Origin: Boseongicola sp.
Lineage (GTDB): Bacteria; Pseudomonadota; Alphaproteobacteria; Rhodobacterales; Rhodobacteraceae
Length of the DNA stretch: 38,990 nt
NCBI GenBank assembly: GCA_028824715.1
Contig: JAPPCV010000119.1
Location: 1 to 38,990 of the forward strand
Direction: 5' to 3'
The position numbers and the translations under genes are program-made. The notes beneath the pieces are model-generated. The model saw only the letters and a program-made list of their open reading frames with translations, made no database searches and was not told the origin of the DNA. The stretch's first letter is position 1. Each line of letters starts with the position of its first letter. Positions 7,987 to 16,400 of this stretch are shown one piece after another.

Positions 7987-8751
7987 GTGCTGCTCGTGGT
8001 CGGAGCGTTCACGCTGGCGTCCTGTGGCGGCGGCGGATCGCCCGCCGCGAGGGAAGCGGGGACCGAGATCGTGGCGCGCGCGCCCGAAGTGACGATCACG
8101 CCACCCGAGACCCATGCCCCGCAGGCGATTGGCACCATCCCCGCGCTGACCCTGACTGCCGGCGGGGACCCATGCGAAGTGGACATCGCTCGCTACTTCC
8201 AGGATCCGGGCAATGACCTTCTGAGGTGCTCCGCAGAGTCCAGCGGCCCGGATATCGCAAGCGTCGACGTGTCCGGCCCCACGCTCGCCCCTGGTTCGGC
8301 AGGCGAGGCGACGGTCAAGGTCATTGCCAGCGACAGCAGGCTGGAAGCGACACAGACGATCACGGTAACCGTGCAGGAACTGGCCCAAGCGCCAATCGAG
8401 GCGACGCAAACCGAGAATTCTCCAACACCGGAGACGTCTCCGCAGCTGCAACCACAACCACAGCCGCAGAGCGAACCGGAGACGACATTGACAGGCATTG
8501 GTGTCAAGGTGACGCCCTCGAACGATGGTCAGCGCGCCGACTTCAGGGTCAAATTCGTGCCGGAAGACGCCGAACTGACCGTTCTCGACATTGCCGTGAA
8601 CCCGTCGGGCCGGATCAGGCACCTGACGTCGTTTGGAAATACCCGGTACTTCAGATTCAGTTGCGCCAACGGCTACCACGGTGTCGCCACGATCTCGCTC
8701 AGCATGCAGCGCACGGACGTCGAAACATCGGTACAGGTCACCTGTCGATGA
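7987..8751 (+). CDS. Lipoprotein with cadherin/Ig-like domain and Pro/Gln linker
   Basis: The N-terminus LLVVGAFTLASCGGGG is a lipoprotein signal with lipobox LASC. The reading frame offers only GTG at 7987 as a start, giving a very short signal without the usual basic residues. An ATG at 7983 lies one frame away (ATGCGTG...), so a small deletion at the 5' end is possible. Residues about 45-125 resemble the repeat common in secreted proteobacterial proteins (IGTIPALTLTAGG, DIARYFQDPGNDLL, then GEATVKVIASDS), a cadherin- or Ig-like sandwich. A linker rich in PQPQPQ follows near 150-160, then a C-terminal domain of about 90 residues with two Cys that I do not recognise. No TbpB-like barrel is present. 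Confidence 0.6.
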   Translation: MLLVVGAFTLASCGGGGSPAAREAGTEIVARAPEVTITPPETHAPQAIGTIPALTLTAGGDPCEVDIARYFQDPGNDLLRCSAESSGPDIASVDVSGPTLAPGSAGEATVKVIASDSRLEATQTITVTVQELAQAPIEATQTENSPTPETSPQLQPQPQPQSEPETTLTGIGVKVTPSNDGQRADFRVKFVPEDAELTVLDIAVNPSGRIRHLTSFGNTRYFRFSCANGYHGVATISLSMQRTDVETSVQVTCR

Positions 8752-8854
8752 TACGCAAACGTCATTTGGATCCCAAATCTCGGCGCCGCTTCCCGCCCGG
8801 CGTTTCTCGCTTTCAATTCTCGCCACGAAGCTCAACCTTCCCGGAGGGATTGCG

Positions 8855-9296
8855 ATGACGGATGTTTCCCTTGCCGCAACGGGCGTTGCCGGAGCCGACC
8901 ACGGCGAGACGCCGGCGTCTCCATGCGAAGCTGACCCTGGTCCGAGGCGTCGTCGCTGGCCTGTTTCCGGGAAGGTCCTGATCTTCGCGGAGAGCTTCGC
9001 GCCCAACGGCTCGCTCAGGTCGGCGGCAAGGCGTCACGGCGTGGCCCGGTCAACGCTCTCCGAATGGCGCGCCCTGGCGAGGGAGGGCAGGCTCGGACCC
9101 GTTCCGGAGGTTGCGGCGCCGGCGACGGAAACGCCCCTGGGCCGGCGCGGACGCGCCCATGGTCCTGCGCATTGACGTTTCGGCACCATCGCCTTCGGTC
9201 ACCGTCGAGGCCGGGGAGGTCGTGGTGCGGCTTCCCTGGGACCGCCCCGTGGAGCGCATCGCTGTCGTGGCCTCGGGGCTGGTGCGGGCGCGATGA
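8855..9296 (+). pseudogene. tnpA: IS66 TnpA (accessory HTH protein), frameshifted
   Basis: From the ATG at 8855, with GGAGG 7 bases upstream, the frame reads a helix-turn-helix: RRRRWPVSGKVLIFAESFAP then SLRSAARRHGVARSTLSEWR and ALAREGRLG. This is typical of IS66 OrfA. The frame closes at 9175, but the expected tail (APMVLRIDVSAPSPSVTVEA, PWDRPVERIAVVASGL) continues in another frame to 9296. The shift is near 9150, in a GC run. TnpA of IS66 is a DNA-binding helper needed for transposition. Confidence 0.65.
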
Positions 9297-9704
9297 TCAT
9301 TCCTGGCTCGCAGCGGATCCGGCTGGCGACCCGGCCCCTGGACATTCGCCGCGGCCACGACGCGATTGCGGCGACCGCGGCGCTGGAACTCGGTGTCGAC
9401 ATCAATTCCGGCGTGCTCGCGGTGCTCCTGCACGACGTCCGCGTCGAGATGCACACGAACTTCCTGGAGAACCGGATCCGCCCCCTGAAATCTGACCAAG
9501 AATGACACGCTGTTCGCCGGCCGCGACGAAGGCGCCGTCTCCTGGTCCCGCGTCGCGACGCTCATCGAGACCTGCAAGGTGAACGGCGTCGGGCCGTACG
9601 CCTGGCTCAGGAACATGCTGGAGAGGTTCGCCGCCGGCCACCCGATGCCCAGTGTCCACGAGCCGCTGCCCTGGAACTTCGGCGCCCGCGCCGGAAATCG
9701 GTGA
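9293..9704 (+). pseudogene. IS66 tnpB 5' end joined to tnpC 3' end
   Basis: The ATG at 9293 overlaps the tnpA stop (ATGA), the usual IS66 coupling. It reads MIIPGSQRIRLATRPLDIRR GH then DAIAATAALELGVD, the start of IS66 TnpB. After about 9420 it changes to VRVEMHTNFLENRIRPL, the conserved near-C-terminal block of the IS66 transposase (normally DTNxxENxIRP). A one-base shift near 9495 leads to TLFAGRDEGAVSWSRVATLI, ETCKVNGVGPYAWL and GHPMPSVHEPLPW, ending at 9704. A deletion of well over 1 kb relative to a full element is implied. No active transposase remains. Confidence 0.7.
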
Positions 9705-9878
9705 CCTCGGCGCCCAGTCGCGATCCAGGAACGAGCCTGCCGTCAACCCGAACCCCGGCATGGGATCCAGATGCTTGCGCAACTTCATTTTGACAAAAGC
9801 GAGCAATTCCATGTTGGTGGTGACATAGTTTTCGCGGTATCTTCGGGCACGTACCATTTCTGGACAGGAGGAAGTCCG

Positions 9879-10889
9879 ATGCGTGTGAACCTTGTGGCGG
9901 CGGCCCTTGCCATCATTGGATCAGTCATGCTGGCGAGCGGGGCGGCCAACGCCCGGACGGCTGCGGCCGATGTCGTGGACGATGCAACGCTCAAGGCCTT
10001 TGTCGAAGGGGCTGCGGCGGACATCGCGGCGATCACGAACATCAACGAAGGCGCGAAGCTCCGGGAAGGCCTGAAGGCGGAGGGTGACTGGAAGTCCGGG
10101 TCGATGTTCCTCATTGTGTTCCTGAAGAACGGGGACCCGTTCATCCACGGAGGCGACCGCTCGGCGGAAAACAAGAACCTGCTCGACGTCGAGGACGAGA
10201 ACGGCCTCAAGGTGGTCGCCGAACTGCTTGCGGCCGGTGCCCAGGGAGGCGGATTCGTCCGGTACCAGGACGGGGGCGAACAGAAGACGGCATACGCCGT
10301 CGAATACACCTCCGGGATCACCGGAAGACCCTTCGTGCTGGTCGGCGGCTACTCGCAGGACGTGTCCCATGTCCCGATCCGTATCGCCGACCTGCCCAGA
10401 CCCGCCGTTACCGCCTCACAGGTCGTGGACCGCGACACCCTCGTCGCCTTCGTCGAGGCAGCGTCCAGGGCGTATCGCGACGCCGTCCTGTCCCCCGGCT
10501 ACAAGGACCTTGCCGGGGTCAGGAACGCCTTCAGGGTGGAAGGAGGGGACTGGAGGTCGGGCTCCGTCTATCTGTGGATCGTGAGCGCCGGCGGCATCAT
10601 CTTCTTTCACGCAACCGAGCCGTTTCGGGAAGGCAGGCAGACGGACCTGACGAGGACGGACATCAACGGGTTGAGGTTTGCCGAGGAATTGATCGGTGGC
10701 GCGCGGCGCGACGGAGCCAAGTTCCTGGAGTATTACTACGACGACCCGACCGTCGAGGGAGACGAGGACACCGGATCCCCGAAGCTCGGCTACGCGGTGA
10801 GCTTCCCCGGGGCCAACACGACCCAGAGGGTCGTCGTCGGCTCCGGCATCTATCTCGGCGGCGGCAACGCCGGCCCCGACGCAGATTAG
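9879..10889 (+). CDS. Secreted tandem Cache-domain protein
   Basis: 336 residues from the ATG at 9879, chosen because AGGAGG ends 6-7 bases upstream and because it starts a clean signal peptide (MRVNLVAAALAIIGSVMLAS, cleavage near GAANA). Two homologous units follow: residues about 33-160 and 180-325. Each begins V-V-D-x-x-T-L-x-A-F-V-E, has a central G(D/G)W(K/R)SGS strand, then N-G-L-(K/R) and a long last strand pair with YAV. These look like small single-Cache ligand-binding domains. There is no membrane anchor, kinase, methyl-acceptor or cyclase part, so the protein is probably soluble in the periplasm. Ligand unknown. No partner gene is adjacent. The reading frame is intact. Confidence 0.7.
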   Translation: MRVNLVAAALAIIGSVMLASGAANARTAAADVVDDATLKAFVEGAAADIAAITNINEGAKLREGLKAEGDWKSGSMFLIVFLKNGDPFIHGGDRSAENKNLLDVEDENGLKVVAELLAAGAQGGGFVRYQDGGEQKTAYAVEYTSGITGRPFVLVGGYSQDVSHVPIRIADLPRPAVTASQVVDRDTLVAFVEAASRAYRDAVLSPGYKDLAGVRNAFRVEGGDWRSGSVYLWIVSAGGIIFFHATEPFREGRQTDLTRTDINGLRFAEELIGGARRDGAKFLEYYYDDPTVEGDEDTGSPKLGYAVSFPGANTTQRVVVGSGIYLGGGNAGPDAD

Positions 10890-11571
10890 GAGCTGGACGG
10901 TTTCGCGTGTCGGTCGTTGCTTCCCTGTCTGCAGCGGGCACATGCCGCGGGCGGGTGGCAGCGGTATCATTCAGTCCCGACAAGTGGCCGATCCCCCGGA
11001 AGGATTGTGGACCGTCTCAAGCTGCCCTGGCTACGCGTCCTGCGTCGCCGGTCCCAGAAGGACCGCTTCGCATGGCGCGGGGTCAGGCTCTTGTCCGAGG
11101 ACTTCTGGCCTCCGGCAAAGATCTTGCACCCGTGGCCGGACAGGCGACTTGCCGTCAACCACTCTGGTTGGGAACCTCGTGCCTCAGCAGGCTTGTGGGG
11201 ACCTGCGTGGGACGCGTCGGGCAGCCAACGATCCTGCCGCGCCCGCCAGCGAAATTCGGCATGCCAGCAACCGGTTTCGCGCACGATACGGTTTCCGCAT
11301 CGGCCCGGATGCAATCTCGAAGGTCGCAGGAAAGACCTGGCGACTCGAAGAAGTCAAGGCTTTCCGTCTCAATTGCAACTTGCGCAATGTCCAGATTGAA
11401 CCATTTCATGTCAGTCGTGTAAGGCACTGGCTCATATGCGCCCAAGTCACCGAATCAGCGCTGAGTCAGCACGAGCGCTGGATTCACGCCCCTGTCCGCG
11501 CATGCTCCGACAGGGGGGACACAGCCATGATTCGTTCCCGGCCGGCAAGCCCAAGGGGAGATCTTGATCAA
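10890..11571. other. Intergenic, no gene recognised
   Basis: About 680 bases after the Cache gene and before the 3' end of higA. Short frames on both strands are Arg/Ser/Pro-rich and lack ribosome sites. I find no terminator with a T-run. Confidence 0.4.
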
Positions 11572-11877
11572 TCATGCAGGCTGATACCGCCGGACATCGA
11601 TCTCGTCAGCGCGCGCCCGCATTCGCGTCGCGTCGTGCCACGCCTGCATCCTGAACAGCAGGTCCATGCTGAGGCCGAACGCCTTCTCCACCCGCAGCGC
11701 CATTTCAGGCAACAGCGAAGCGTTGCCGTTCACGAGGTCCGAAAGCGTCGCGCGGCGCACGCCGAGAATCCGTGCGGCCGCAGCAACGCTCAAACCCGAC
11801 TCCTCAAGGGCCTCGATTCGGATGAACGTTCCGGGATGAGGGGGAGCCATCCCCATCTTGATGCCGCTGCTGGTCAT
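11572..11877 (-). CDS. higA: HigA-family antitoxin
   Basis: 101 residues from the ATG at 11877, which overlaps the higB stop by one base (TGATG). The protein has the HigA layout: PPHPGTFIRIEALEESGLSV, then the helix-turn-helix AAAARILGVRRATLSDLVNG, then LPEMALRVEKAFGLSMDLLF and a tail with RMQAWHDATRMR. HigA binds HigB and the operator of its own operon. The gene is intact although the toxin gene upstream is broken. It would be translated only if transcription still passes through the higB remnant. Confidence 0.85.
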   Translation of the reverse strand: MTSSGIKMGMAPPHPGTFIRIEALEESGLSVAAAARILGVRRATLSDLVNGNASLLPEMALRVEKAFGLSMDLLFRMQAWHDATRMRARADEIDVRRYQPA

Positions 11878-12166
11878 CAGTGACAGTCCTCCAGGTTCAG
11901 GCGCTCGATCGCGCCGTCGCGTTCCTCGAACGTGATCCGCCAGTTGCCCGACACGGACACGCTCCATTCGCTGCTGCGATCGCCCGAAAGCCGATGCACC
12001 CTCCATCCGGGCGGCGCCTAGCGGATGAAGCCGTCCATGGTCTCCGCCATGGCCAAGGCCGCCAGGATGCCACGCACCCGCTCCGCCAGGTCCTGCTTCA
12101 GGTGCCGGGGCGAATCGTCCTCGTACAGCAGACGCAGCCCCGATGGCGAATGGAACGGACGATCAT
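11877..12166 (-). pseudogene. higB: HigB toxin with frameshift and in-frame TAG
   Basis: The start MIVRSIRHRG (ATG at 12166) is followed, after loss of one G from a G-run at about 12138-12141, by LRLLYEDDSPRHLKQDLAER and VRGILAALAMAETMDGFIR. An in-frame TAG at 12020-12018 comes next, and the same frame then continues APPGWRVHRLSGDRSSEWSV and SVSGNWRITFEERDGAIERL to the stop at 11877. This is a complete HigB/RelE-like mRNA interferase (about 95 residues), including the conserved SGNWRITF strand. Two independent lesions make the toxin inactive. The order higB then higA is standard for this family. Confidence 0.8.
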
Positions 12167-12520
12167 GCGCGAATGTGTACGGCAATGCCGTGCATGCAGC
12201 AAGGGCACTCTGCATCGGAGACGCTTGGTTGCCGCACTGTTTCGTGAACCGGAATGATCGATTCGGGCCGAACGACAGCCGCCGTCGGCGCGATCGCACC
12301 GGGGCTTTGCGATGCCCATCAATCAGGGTGAATGCGAGACGGGAAACGGGAAAGCCATTCCCGGCGGGCATGCATGGCGGCGACCGGAAACGGCAACCGA
12401 TTCCGTGGTCACCACCGAGTGAAGAATGGATTCCCGGTGCCGGTCAGCAGCAATCGACCGATACGGCGATCCGGCGCCTGGAATCGCCGCACGGACCGGC
12501 CGAGGAAATGCGCCCGGGGT
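12167..12520. other. Intergenic between higB and the next lipoprotein gene
   Basis: About 350 bases. Holds the region upstream of higB, where its promoter and operator would lie, and the sequence after the lipoprotein stop at 12521. I see no clear promoter consensus, hairpin or gene. Confidence 0.35.
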
Positions 12521-13384
12521 TCATTCTCCCAATTTCCCGCCGAACACGCCCTGGATCCTGTATCCGTCGCGCAGGTACCAGAACGTGGCAGCCACGGCTT
12601 CCCCGTTGGGACCGTAGAAACTGCCCGTTGCCGTCCCTCTCTCTTGCCCCGGGGACGTCTCGAACTGATCTGGGACCAACGTGAACGTCGCGGTATCCTG
12701 AAGCGGGTCGTAGTCGGGGTCGGTCCGGTTGGTCCCCACGTCGCCGCTGAACCACATCCCGGGCAGGTAGTCGCGGCCGCCATCGGGCAACTCCTGCCAC
12801 ATGTCGCTGAGAAAGACGTTCAACACGTCATCCGCACCGGGTCCGTAGTGGTCCCGCGACCCGTAGGAGGCGTTCATCTGCCCGACCACCCGGTTGGTTT
12901 CGTCCTGCCCGCCGGACCTGTCTCCGTACACCCGGCCCCAGACATGGCCCGTATATCGAAACACGCTTGGCAGTTCCTCATTCCGCGGCAGGTTGTCAAC
13001 CAGGCCGGTGGGTGTTCCTTGCACCAGCCAAGTCGAGCCGCTGTCGGTCAGCATGGTCTCCTCCACCCGGAAGTGGTCCTGGGAGAACACCGCCCAGAAA
13101 CCCCAAGATTCTTGATCCAATTGCTCGTCCGGGGGCGGGTCCGCAGGCGGGGCGACTCGTGGAGGCGGGCTCGCAGGCGGAGCCTGTCGAGGAGGCGGGT
13201 CCACGGGCGGAGTGACTCGAGCAGTCGGGTTCACAGGCGGGTCCTGCTCGGGGAGAGGGCTTGACGGCGTCGAGCTGACCCCCATTCCCCTGTCCTGATG
13301 CAAATCGCCGTTCCGGGTGCCGCCGCATCCCCCGCAGGAAATCAGCAGGAAAGCCGATAGCGTGATGAAAATGCAGTCCTTCAT
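12521..13384 (-). CDS. TbpB-like surface lipoprotein with proline-rich stalk
   Basis: 287 residues from the ATG at 13384 (MKDCIFITLSAFLLISC); an in-frame start at 13417 would add 11 residues. The lipobox is LISC, followed by GGCGG. Residues about 30-85 are a low-complexity stalk rich in PPVDPPP, PPASPPP and PPADPPP, encoded by short imperfect DNA repeats at 13130-13250. The rest is a beta-rich domain ending in ATGSFYGPNGEAVAATFWYL and IQGVFGGK, the TbpB-like barrel end also seen in the gene at 6094. The stalk would hold the barrel away from the membrane. The gene starts 115 bases after the giant autotransporter stop on the same strand, so co-transcription is possible. Likely Slam cargo by analogy. 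Confidence 0.7.
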   Translation of the reverse strand: MKDCIFITLSAFLLISCGGCGGTRNGDLHQDRGMGVSSTPSSPLPEQDPPVNPTARVTPPVDPPPRQAPPASPPPRVAPPADPPPDEQLDQESWGFWAVFSQDHFRVEETMLTDSGSTWLVQGTPTGLVDNLPRNEELPSVFRYTGHVWGRVYGDRSGGQDETNRVVGQMNASYGSRDHYGPGADDVLNVFLSDMWQELPDGGRDYLPGMWFSGDVGTNRTDPDYDPLQDTATFTLVPDQFETSPGQERGTATGSFYGPNGEAVAATFWYLRDGYRIQGVFGGKLGE

Positions 13385-13498
13385 GGAGTCATGATGACTC
13401 CCGTGAGGCAGCCTCACGAGGCAGCACCGGACAAGGGGCCGAGCCGCCTGGCGACGTGGGGCTGCCCTCCGGACTGTTCCCCGGGTTCCTGTCAGCTC

Positions 13499-16400
13499 TC
13501 ACCAGCGCGCCTGGATGTGGAACCCGGTCGTGTGCTTCGACGCCGCGCCGGCATTGCCGTCCACCGCTTCGCTGCGCGCCGCCTTCAGCGCGAAGCCGAG
13601 CTCGGACGCGCCGCCCTTCACCAGGTCCAGTCGCCAGCCCAGGCCGTATTCCCGTTCGCCGTCGGACACCCCGATGTCGATCTCCGGCGTCGAGGTGAAG
13701 CGGCCGCCGAAGGCCGGGAAGCCGTAGCCGTAGTGCAGCTTGAAGCTCCGGCTCTCCAACGGGTCGCCGCTGTCGTCGGCCGCAAGCCCCGCCAGGTTGC
13801 GCTGGCTGAGCAGCGTGTCCATGCCGCCCGACGACGCCTCGCCCAGGGCGTGGGTCACGCGGAGCTTCGGGCCGCGCCCGTGTTCGGGTCGCGGCTGCCA
13901 GACGAGGGAACCGGCAACGCCACGCACGCGGAATCCCTTTGACTCGTGGGTCAGGAGGCCCCGGCCGGAGAGCTGCAGCCGGAGGCCGCTCTCCGGGCGT
14001 GTCCAGTCGAACCCGGCCCCGGCGTCTAGCCCGAAGCCGGTCTCGGCGTCGCCGCCGTCAAGGCGCACACCGAACTCCATCGCGGGCTCCAGCGTGCCGT
14101 CGCCAAGCTCGAGGCCGTGCCAGGTCCCTTGCAGGCCAAGGCGGAGCCGGGTCGCGTCACCGGTTGCCCCGGCGAGGATGCCAGCGTCGGAGAGCAGCGC
14201 ATCGGTGCGCGTGCGCACGGCCAGCGCGTCGGTCTTCACGGCCAATTCAGGGCCGCCTGCCGGCGACGCCTGAAGCAACACCCCGCGCAGCCCCGCCGCC
14301 GCCATCATCAAGTCCAGGTCGGTCCGCAGCGTCCGGCTGTCCCCCGGTTCCGCATCCGGTCCGGGATCGGGCGTCAGGGCCAGCGAACCCGCGCCGTAGC
14401 CGATCACGCTCCATGCGGTCACCCGGTCGGTGATGGCAAGGCGGCCATAGGGGTAGAGCCCGGTCACCGTGCTCTCCACCTTCCCTGCGGAAGCGCCTCG
14501 ATAGGTGCCCTCGCCCCGGGCATGGGACAGCATCAGGCCCGTGGTCGAACTGCCTGCCCGGAACAACGACACGTCCCCGCCGCCTGGCCGGAATTCGGGG
14601 CCGCGCGTCCAGTCCGCACCAAAGAGCGCGCTCGTCACCTCGCCCGACAGGGCAAGGTCGCCCTCGCGCCCGTCGAAGCTGCTCGACGCGCCCCGGCCCC
14701 AGAACGAGACCAGGCCGCCTCCCGTGCCGTCCCCTGCGGCCGCGAACCGGAACGACGAACCGGTCAGCAGATCGAGCGCGGTCACGTCCCTGTCGTCCTC
14801 CTGCGATCCCGGCCGGACGGCGTCCGGGGCCTCCGTCTCGCCACGCAGCCAGGAAGACTGCGCATCCAGCCGTCGTTTCGCCTCCTCCTCGCCGTCACCG
14901 CCCGGACCGGCACTTGCCGCGGCCCCGACGCCCTGGCCGGCCAGCTTCACTTCCACCCCCGCCCGAGGCGTCGCACTGATGCGCTCCTCGACGGAGTCCA
15001 GAACCTGTTCCGCCACGGTGCGTCCGAAGCGCGCAAGCCAGGCCGACGGCATCATGTCGCGGTTCCGGATCGTGCCCACGGCCACGCCATCGGCAATCGT
15101 CGCCCGCGTCGGATTGCTCAACTTGAGCGTGAGGGTTTCGCCGTCATCGTCATGGTCGTCGTCGAGCACCGGCACAGTGACGGTCTTTGCCGTCTCGCCG
15201 CGCTCGAACGTGAGTTGGCCCGAGACGGCCGTGTAGTCCAGACCCGCCGTCGCCGTGACGTCCTCCGTCTCGTAGTCGACCTTGACCCGATAGGGCGCTG
15301 CCTCGCTCAACGTCACGACAAATTCCAACGCAGCGCCCGGGCCTTCATCGACTTCCGCGTCCGCCACCGTGATCTCATGCGCCGGACCGGGCACGGTCAG
15401 GGAGATCGCGCTGGAAAGGGGCCGCTTGTCCGCCGTGCAAATCGCTCCCTCCGCATCGCAGTCGGTCGTGGCGGCCAGCGCCAGCTCCAGGTCCCGGCTG
15501 GACGTCGGCATCAACCTGATCGCCCACAGGTCGTTGCGCTTGTTGCCTTCGTCGTCCTTGACCTGCCACAGGGTGTCGATGTCGCCGTCGACCACCGTGA
15601 GGGCATGGTCCCGAAGCGTCCGCACCTTGATGTTCACCGGCTCGCTGAACAGCACGCGGACCACGAACTTCCGGCCGTCTCCGGAATGGCCGGGCGGGTA
15701 TTTCTCCCATTCGGCGGTCAGCCTGGGCGCGGCCGGCAGAGCCCGGCCCTCCCGCGTTTTCCCCGGATGCCTAAGCATCACCGACGGCCCGTTGGCACCC
15801 GTGATCGTGCCGTCGTTCAGCGTCATGCTGTCAGCCAGCAATGCCATGCTGCGAACGGGGCTCTGGGCGTCCGTCACCGTGTGGGCGAAGACAAGCGTGG
15901 AGCTGCCCGACCCGCTGGCGTAGGGCGCCTGCACGGTCTCATCGTCAACGGTCACGGAGACGTAGGGGACTCCGTCCTCCGTCGTCACGAACACGTTTTC
16001 GCTGAAGTCGGCCGCAACGCTGACGCGCTCGCCCTCCGTCCATCTGCCGTTCCGGTCGTCATCGTCGAGTATCTCGACTCTCCTGACGAACGGCTGGTAG
16101 AGTGTCGTGGTGCTGCCTTCGTCGCAATCGGTTTCGTCGGCCGTGTTCCGCTGGAAGACGTTCGAGGCCTGGTTGCCCAATCCCGTCTCGGCATGGGTCA
16201 CCGCGTCCGCGGGAACGCTCACCGCAACCGGCTGTCCCCAGTCGATGGGTGTGATCCGGAGCCGGTATCCCAAGGCCCAGCTGTACGGGCGATCGACGAG
16301 TTCCGCAGTCGCGTTGACGAGCGTCACGTCATCGGCCGGCGCGAATCCGTTCACCGTTTCGTAGTAGAGAAAGAGAGGATGCCCCGTCGTGAACCCGACA

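Larger units (their letters stand above)
8855..9704 (+). mobile_element. IS66-family element, internally deleted
   Basis: Three IS66 genes are represented in order on the plus strand: tnpA, the start of tnpB and the end of the transposase gene (tnpC). Most of tnpB and the N-terminal and catalytic parts of tnpC are gone. I could not identify terminal inverted repeats by eye. The remnant separates the lipoprotein at 7987 from the Cache protein at 9879. Confidence 0.7.

Noticed and set aside
7933-9006. Minus-strand open frame of 357 codons
   Set aside because: Overlaps the lipoprotein at 7987 and IS66 tnpA on the other strand; Arg-rich with no domain.
9790-9818. TTGACA considered as a -35 box for the Cache gene
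   Set aside because: The bases 16-18 positions downstream (GTTGGT region) do not resemble a -10 box.
13130-13250. Short GC-rich repeats considered as a CRISPR-like array
   Set aside because: The repeats are short, imperfect and in frame; they encode the proline-rich stalk of the lipoprotein at 12521-13384.
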